64,000 nt of DNA, from the NCBI RefSeq assembly GCF_000471905.2, contig NW_006499728.1:2430468-2494467 (forward strand), read 5' to 3'. Origin of the DNA: Amborella trichopoda (Eukaryota > Streptophyta > Magnoliopsida > Amborellales > Amborellaceae). The position numbers and the translations under genes were made by a program. Positions 57,829-64,000 of the stretch are shown one piece after another. A model generated the notes under the pieces. That model saw only the letters and a list, made by a program, of their open reading frames with translations, was not told the origin of the DNA and searched no databases. The number at the start of each line of letters is the position of its first letter. The stretch's first letter is position 1.

Positions 57829-58328
57829 GGGCAAGCTTTCTATGCTTTCCCTACAACATAGAAGTTCTATCCTCCCTCTTATCCAACTGTCCATTCTGAA
57901 TGGAGGGCTAAGATTGTCCCAATCATAATGTCACATCTATACATTATTTTATTTTTAATTTTTTTATAAACTATTTTGACAATTTTGGACGTCCATTCCT
58001 TTATTGAACTCGTACTAACAAAAAATATATAAAAAAAAATTTCAATAAAATAAAATATCCAAATACCCCTGAAAATTTAAAGGGTATTTTAGTAATTATA
58101 TTTTATTGAAAAATTATTTTTAATATTTTTTATAGGTGCGTCCCAATGAGAAGATGGCACATACCAAATTTCATATTCATATAATTTGTATAAAAAAAAT
58201 TAAAAATAAAATACTTTGAGACGTCGGATCTAAGATCAAAGGGTGAATGACTCTCGTGATCAAAATTGGACGGCTGGGTGGTAGGAGAAGATAGAACTTA
58301 TATACGGTAGGGGAAGCATAGAAACCTT
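57829..58328. repeat. Family C MITE, complete copy 2
   Basis: Left GGGCAAGCTTTCTATGCTTT; right, inverted, GGTTTCTATGCTTCCCCTAC. Core AAATACCCCTGAAAATTTAA with AGGGTATTTTAGTAATTA. The flanks TTCACTAAA and CTCACTGAA could be an eroded 9-bp duplication. Confidence 0.75.
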
Positions 58329-58403
58329 TCCACTCACTGAAGGCCAGATTGGATGTTGTGTAAATTATAAGTAGTGTAATTTTATATAAAGAGCCCACTC
58401 TAT

Positions 58404-58569
58404 GGGGTGTTTGGTGCGGGACAGATAGCTACAGAGTTAAGACTATGGGCAACGTTTTACGTGGAATAAGCTGCTTTCAGGAATAAGGATAAAACAATAA
58501 TAAGTTGTTTTGCCCTTAGTTTGAATAAAGCAATTTAGCATAGCGAGTTATCTCCCACATTCAAACAAA
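58404..58569. mobile_element. Possible PIF/Harbinger (Tourist-like) MITE
   Basis: Left GGGGTGTTTGGTGCGGGACA; right, inverted, TTTGTTTGAATGTGGGAGAT. About 166 bp. The GGTGTTTGG terminus is typical of Tourist elements. No TTA or TAA duplication resolved. Confidence 0.4.
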
Positions 58570-58670
58570 GAACAATTGTAGATGGATAGTGTTGGATGAT
58601 TCTTGATCAGGGAAATTGGCGATTTCATAAACTCTGCTATGGCCGGTCTCAAGTCGGTCATGTCGATCTC
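58570..58670. other. Intergenic
   Basis: Short unassigned strip between the Harbinger-like element and the LINE tail. Confidence 0.4.
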
Positions 58671-58805
58671 AAACCTTGAGAAAGGAGGAGGATTGTGATA
58701 GGTAGGCACACAATTTTCATGATACTAAAATCAGAGCAGGATTCATGTAGCTAACCCCAGATAGTTGGGATAAGGTTTGGATGATGATAACGAAGACAAT
58801 GATTT
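58671..58805 (+). mobile_element. RTE-type LINE 3' end, copy 3
   Basis: GTAGCTAACCCCAGATAGTT followed by GGGATAAGGTTTGGATGATG and a decayed GAT/GAA repeat: the conserved tail of plant RTE LINEs. Upstream reading is too decayed to call. Confidence 0.65.
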
Positions 58806-59289
58806 TTATGCTTAAAGTAGTTTAGCAATGAAGGGATCTTCTACCCTTAATAAGAATAGAACTCAAGACGTCATGTTACCGTGCCCTGTCATTCTAATTA
58901 CCTAGCCTTTGGTGCCTTCCTCAATAATATTGTTTATTTATGTTGTACTTTAAGATAAACTTATCAAAATGCATCTAAGAATAAACTATTAACATTTTAT
59001 CCATCTTTTAAATTTTATTTAAGAAAGCACATCAAAATAGATGTGATCATGATTTGGCAATTGAGATTTAATAAAATATACATATTTCAAATACTAAGTT
59101 TATTTTTATAAGTATCCCTTGCATTTATGATTAAAAGGGAGACAAAATACTTGCGATGATTGTGGCTATAAGTACGTAGAAGTGATTTGGAAAGAGTATC
59201 CTTCAATCTCATGATCGAAGGGATATGTGGTCACGAGTGTCATCACCATTTAATCAATGTCTTGGACGGTTGCTAGAGAGTGGGGCCAT
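58806..59289. other. Intergenic, nothing recognised
   Basis: No supported feature. Confidence 0.35.
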
Positions 59290-59637
59290 TTTCTAGAAGG
59301 TTGCAATAAGTCTTTGAAGATATTTCGATGATGAAAAACCCTTAGTTCGATCATCTCGACCTCTAGATGTATGGACATGGGAGAAAATATATTTCAAGTT
59401 TTGGAAAGAGTGTATCTTGTAATGCATTATCTAGACCGTCAATTTTCAATATTTCTAAGTGTTCATATATCTACTCGATCTACACTATTTTTTTATCTTT
59501 AAATTTTACAATGTAATATGAAAATAAATTTTAAGACTATCATAAAGATTTCTATACTGAAACAACATATTCCAGCACTATTTGAATGTGCACTTTTCTT
59601 TGATTGTTTAGAGCCTCAGCCTTATACAAACCACACC
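59290..59637. repeat. Family A MITE, inverted copy
   Basis: TCATCTCGACCTCTAGATGT, TATCTAGACCGTCAATTTTC and the right end CCTTATACAAACCACACCC. Confidence 0.6.
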
Positions 59638-60694
59638 CTCTAAATTTTTTTCTAAAATTATAAATCAACCCTGACCTTAACTTAGCCCTATATTCACACC
59701 TAATCCTTATTTTAATGCAAGTAGACCTCTTAATTACAATTTGACCGGAACTTGAAAACTTTTGATATTAATGAAATAAATTAAGGCAAACTCATTCAAA
59801 AAATAACCATGAAAAAATATAAACATCACATATGCATAATTTTTTTGCTCTTATGTTGATATCACTATTTAGACCCCATAAAAAATGACGCTGTGAGCAC
59901 CATGAGCTGAAAATCAACATTTCAGTTTTCTTAAGAAATCAGGCTCAAAATTTTTGAAGTCCGAGATATTAGACATTGAGGCCATCACACAAGCCTCTAG
60001 GTTGTTGCTTCTTACACGGCCACCAAAGGTACTTTCAATGGGCACGGAATCAAGTGGGTAGGGTGAGGAGACACCTCCACTATCCCAAAATCTTCTTTTG
60101 CAAATAATATTTTTTTCAATGATCATAAATTTTTTTTAAAAAAAAAAAAATTGTCCCTTAAAAATGATATAGATTTTAAATTTTTTTTGGAACATTCATT
60201 TTAGGATGCGGTTAGCATGCGGCCAAGCCCGCACATGCACAAATGTACTCTTGGCAATAAATATATTTTTTAATTATAATTTGATCCTAATTTTTAGAGA
60301 ATATCTAATCTTTAACATGGAGAATATGGAAAAATAAATAAATTTAAAAATTAAAAAAGAATAATTATATTAAAAAAACATTTGAACCATTAGTTACAAT
60401 TATTTTTAGAAGGATGCAATATACCTTTGGACCACATATTGTACAAATGCGGTCCAGCCCGCATGTAACAATTGTTTTTCATTTTAATTCTTCAAAGATC
60501 ATGAGATCTGTATTACTTTTGGATATTCAAATGGTTGAACTGGATTTATCGTGGCTTGAGATATGTTTAGAGTCCTAATTCCTTAAAAACCAGATTGGAT
60601 TCATGAGTGGACTGTCTTACAAAATACTTTTCTCATAAGTATCGAGTTTAGTTTCAAGCGTTTACAATAAGTCCATCTTGTAATACTTTTTTTG
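59638..60694. other. Intergenic, unassigned
   Basis: A minus-strand open frame at 59914-60126 (SSPYPLDSVPIESTFGG) is not recognised. ATGCGGYCAAGCCCGCAT-like words near 60210 and 60450 also occur near 27830 and 28070, pointing to one more dispersed repeat. Confidence 0.4.
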
Positions 60695-61050
60695 AAATTT
60701 TTTTATATAAGGTGTCAACCCTATATTATCGAAGTAAATGGCACATTAAAAACCCACCTAAAAAAGTTGTTCTGTTGCTAAAAAAAACCTCCAACTTAGT
60801 ATCTCCACCTCAAGATATATGAATACAGAGAAAAAAAATATCATGTTTGAAAATGGTTCATCTTTTAACACATTATCTAAATTATCCATTTTCAAAAACT
60901 TTAAGCGTATTTATATTTGATCGGTTTGCAGTATTTTTTAGGCCTTAAATGGTTCATCTTTTAACACATTATCTAAATTGCATTAGTTTTTTGCATTGGA
61001 ATTGCATCTTTGGTGAAGTTTGGAGGGTGTCTTACTTTGAATGTTTCAGG
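60695..61050. repeat. Family A MITE with internal duplication
   Basis: Left TTATATAAGGTGTCAACCCT. The block TGGTTCATCTTTTAACACAT then TATCTAAATT occurs twice (about 60852 and 60950). Confidence 0.55.
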
Positions 61051-61057
61051 GGGCACC

Positions 61058-61535
61058 GTATATAAAGGAAAACTTTCCATGTGACCCCACCCTCATATAT
61101 AGTATATGTAACTCCTCATCTTAGCCGTCAAATCTTAGTACATAGGTGAGATAGCTCGAGTTACAATGTCACAAGTTGGCTCTTAACTGTGAGATCCTGA
61201 TACGACCGCTTAGAGTTTTTAATTTTTAATTTTTATCCTATAAATCATTTTCAAGCAAAATGTGGGTCATGCATAGATTTGATAGGCATGCACCTAACAA
61301 AAATAAAAAAAAAGGTTTTAAGTGATAAAAATTACCAAAATACCCCTAAAAATTTTGGAGGCATTTTGGTCATTTATTTTAAGGGGAAATATTGTTTTTA
61401 ATTTTTTCAAAGTTCGCCTAATTTTTTGGCATGACATTGTGGCATGAGCAATCGTAGCTGCCAATTCTGGTTGAACGACTGAGAAGTGGGGTCACATATA
61501 ACTTATATATTGTTGGGGCTACAAAGTAAGCTTTT
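61058..61535. mobile_element. Family C-related foldback element
   Basis: Left GGAAAACTTTCCATGTGACC then CCACC; right, inverted, GGCAAAAGCTTACTTTGTAG then CCCCA. Core CCAAAATACCCCTAAAAATT with GAGGCATTTTGGTCATTT. Same layout as family C with diverged arms. Confidence 0.55.
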
Positions 61536-61586
61536 GCCTTGTTTTATAACCATATGTTAATTATCTATTTCAAATATTTATAAAGA

Positions 61587-61827
61587 AAAATTTATCATGT
61601 GCTGATCTTATATTATAGAAGTAAGGTATACCTCCAAAAACTACAATAAAAGGTTTTTGACATATTATCTAGAGATATCTATTTTTGAGATTTTTAAGTG
61701 TTTGCAGATCTTGTACTATTTTTAAAGGATAAAATCCATAATTAAAGGTTAAAACAAATTTTCTGGGCATCATAGAGGTTTGGAGATGTGTGTCTTTGAT
61801 TGTTTAAGGTTGGTACCATATATAACT
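61587..61827. repeat. Family A MITE, fragment
   Basis: AGTAAGGTATACCTCCAAAA to TTGTTTAAGGTTGGTACCAT, with an interior deletion. Confidence 0.5.
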
Positions 61828-61844
61828 GCATCGATTTATAGAGG

Positions 61845-62205
61845 GTGAGGTTTGTATAAGGTGCTCACATTATAATATACAAGTAATGTGCACCCTTAAA
61901 TTTTGCTGGAAAATATAGTTATGATATCGAAAGCCTTGTGATGGCCTAAAAATCTATATTTAATCCTAATTTTGATATTTAAATTTCAATAATAGTGCAG
62001 ATCGAGCAGATCTATAAACACTTGAAAATCTTGAAATTAAATAAGTCCAGTTAACTTGTTACAAGAAGCATTTTTTTAGAAATTGTTTTTTTTTTCTTTA
62101 TATCAATACATCTTGAGGTCCAGATGATCAATTGAAAAATTTTGTAGTAATTGTTTTATTACATTTTAAGTTACACCTTAATTTGAGGTTGCAATCTCAC
62201 ATTCA
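61845..62205. repeat. Family A MITE, near-complete copy
   Basis: Left GGGTGAGGTTTGTATAAGGT; right AATTTGAGGTTGCAATCTCA. Interior AGATCTATAAACACTTGAAA and ATACATCTTGAGGTCCAGAT. Confidence 0.65.
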
Positions 62206-64000
62206 GTTTTTCATTTATAAATTCTTATATCTACGCCAAGTTCATGGGGTCCACTTCTGACTTGACATATATGCCTTCCAAGATAAATCGTTTCATGGTT
62301 TCCTGCATTTGCATCCCATGATATAAAGTATCCATTTTAAAGATGGATGCAATGGGTGGTCTATCTAAAAATAGTTGAAATTAATTGTTCAAATAATTTT
62401 TTTATAAAATTACTATTTTTAATTTTAAAATGTATTTACTTCTTAATAGTCATGATGTTCATGTTAGAGATTACATGTCCTTAAAAATTGAGTTAAAAAA
62501 TCCATCCCAAAAATAAATTTTTAGAAGGGAACTCATTTCTACGTGAACTCATAATAGAAGCCATGTCCCAAACTGCTTTATGGAGTTTTCCTTCAAACCT
62601 GTGGCCTCAGGACCACCAAACAATCTCTCTCTCTGTCTCTCTCTTTTGAACATGCAATCTCTCTCTCCGGGGCCTTGTGACCTAACGACCCAACAATTCA
62701 AGAACCTCTTTCTCTCTGGGGCCTTATAACCTAACCACCCAGGAGTTCATACACCCGTGAGTTCCCAATAGTGTGGGGCACTTACTATTGAAATGGTAAT
62801 GAAGTTAGCTAACAAGGCACAAAACATGTGCTCTGTCTCACTGTCTCTAGCTCAACCATTGTCTTAAAAACTGACAATGTGGAGTGTGAATTGCTGATCC
62901 AGATCAAAGATCGGGTAGGGAATTGACCGGATTCTTTTACAAAACCAAGAATCAGTGTGACTCGGTGAGAACATCCCAGTTTGTCATTGACATTTGATTC
63001 TATCAGCAGAATCACGATCCAAGCTAGAGAACCACTAGATTACCATTTTATGCAAATTTTTATTATTTTTTTACTTTTCCAAACTTTTTAATTTCTTTTA
63101 TCAATGGAAACCGCAGATCCAAAGCAGCACAATGAAGGAAAGAACCATATCCATAGTAGGTCTTAAAATGCTGCTCTCAACACATGTGACCTGTCCCCTC
63201 TGTGTGTGAGACACCATGTTCCACATGACATTTCATGTGATGTCTACGTCTTTAGGAAGAGAAAGTCCTATGCAAATTCAATGCTTTCCATTTTTTGTAA
63301 AGTGCGGAGTCGATGTTAGATTTTGCGATAAATGATAACGAGGTATATGTTAGAGAGAGAGAGAGAGTATTGGCATTTATGAACAAGGGGAGAGGAGAGA
63401 TTACATTTTTGTGGAGAGGGAGAGCAAGATGCAATGTTTTTATTTACTTATTTACAAAAAATTCAAACCCAAGGCTTCATAACAAATGATAATTTTGTCA
63501 TATATATGATATCACTATCCTAAAATCACAAAAATCCTTGATACAAAAGACACACTTCAAGAAAATAAGAAAAAAAAAGGACACAGATACAAATAAGTAT
63601 TATTAAGATCGGACTGATCACCAATTAGTGAGAGTATTGATCTAGTCAAAACCGGCCTAACCATTTAAAATAATCAAAGGTAAAAAAAAACGGTACTTAA
63701 AAAAAAAATATAGTTAAAACAAAGGTGTTGTCCAATTTTGTATAGGAGATCAAACTAGTCTAATCAACTAAAACCAGTCAAACACTAGTTTTAATCGAGT
63801 TTTTTTATTAAAACTGATTTTTTCTTTGGATCAGACCGGCCTAAACATTGGTCGACGTTCGGATCACCAGTTCGGTTGGCCTTCAGAACTCTGATCCAAA
63901 ACATTGAGTCACAAAGAATACGAGCCATCTTTCTAAAATAGTAGTTCTCTTATTTGAATTGCTTTCAATAAATACATTGAGCTTCATAGTTGCTTTAAAT
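62206..64000. other. Intergenic to window end, no gene recognised
   Basis: 62610-62750 has a twice-repeated TCTCTCTCYGGGGCCTTRTRACCTAA block. 62810-63015 and 63600-63900 carry ACCGG/CCGGT-rich text of uncertain repeat origin. GA run at 63352-63366. No convincing coding frame. Confidence 0.4.

Noticed and set aside
59914..60126. Possible gene fragment on the minus strand (PYPLDSVPIESTFGG)
   Set aside because: Not matched to any family I know and no splice context; left as unassigned.
1..64000. CRISPR arrays, rRNA, tRNA genes, bacterial operons
   Set aside because: None seen; tandem repeats here are contiguous without spacers, and the DNA is plant nuclear.

Overview
The window is nuclear DNA of a flowering plant. 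The evidence is split genes with GT-AG introns, a PLS-class pentatricopeptide gene, a plastid outer-envelope protein gene, a NAC transcription factor, a nuclear copy of plastid ndhB, plant-type copia and LINE retroelements, and dense AT-rich MITE-like repeats. The sequence does not let me name the species.

Genes sit in two islands. The first (about 1-18 kb) holds the last exon of an alpha-crystallin-domain gene of the IDM2/IDM3 kind (+), a complete 12-exon DUF89 damage-control phosphatase gene (+, 7796-14420), an intronless PLS/E+ PPR gene with an apparent one-base deletion near its 3' end (+, 15104-16834), and an OEP7-like outer envelope protein gene convergent with it (-, 17738-17947). The second (43.5-46.4 kb) is one 3-exon NAC gene of the NAM/CUC class (-), with a TATA box and a G-box upstream. 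The genes do not form a pathway. They are ordinary single genes separated by repeats.

From 18 to 43 kb and from 46 to 64 kb I find almost only repeats. A complete copia-type LTR retrotransposon (28702-36479) has 1.98 kb LTRs, a perfect 5-bp target duplication (CTTAG), an initiator-Met-like primer site and a decayed RNase H. It sits inside an exon of a dead pseudouridine-5'-phosphate glycosidase gene, whose two halves flank it. A truncated LTR of the same family lies at 5.35-6.55 kb. Other elements are two hAT-type MITEs with 8-bp target duplications, three RTE-type LINE tails, a 5'-truncated LINE with zinc-binding and RNase H remnants and a poly(A) tail, and several long foldback elements.

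Four recurrent short families account for much of the rest: A, with a GGTTGCAACC palindrome near its ends (about 17 copies or fragments); B, about 240 bp, with GATACAAGRTGGTCAC-like ends; C, about 500 bp, with GGGCAAGCTTTCTATGC ends and a hairpin core shared by other elements; and D, marked by a TGCTCC/GGAGCA palindrome. A piece of plastid ndhB sits inside one family A copy. Alignments were made by eye, so repeat boundaries are approximate unless a target-site duplication is given.
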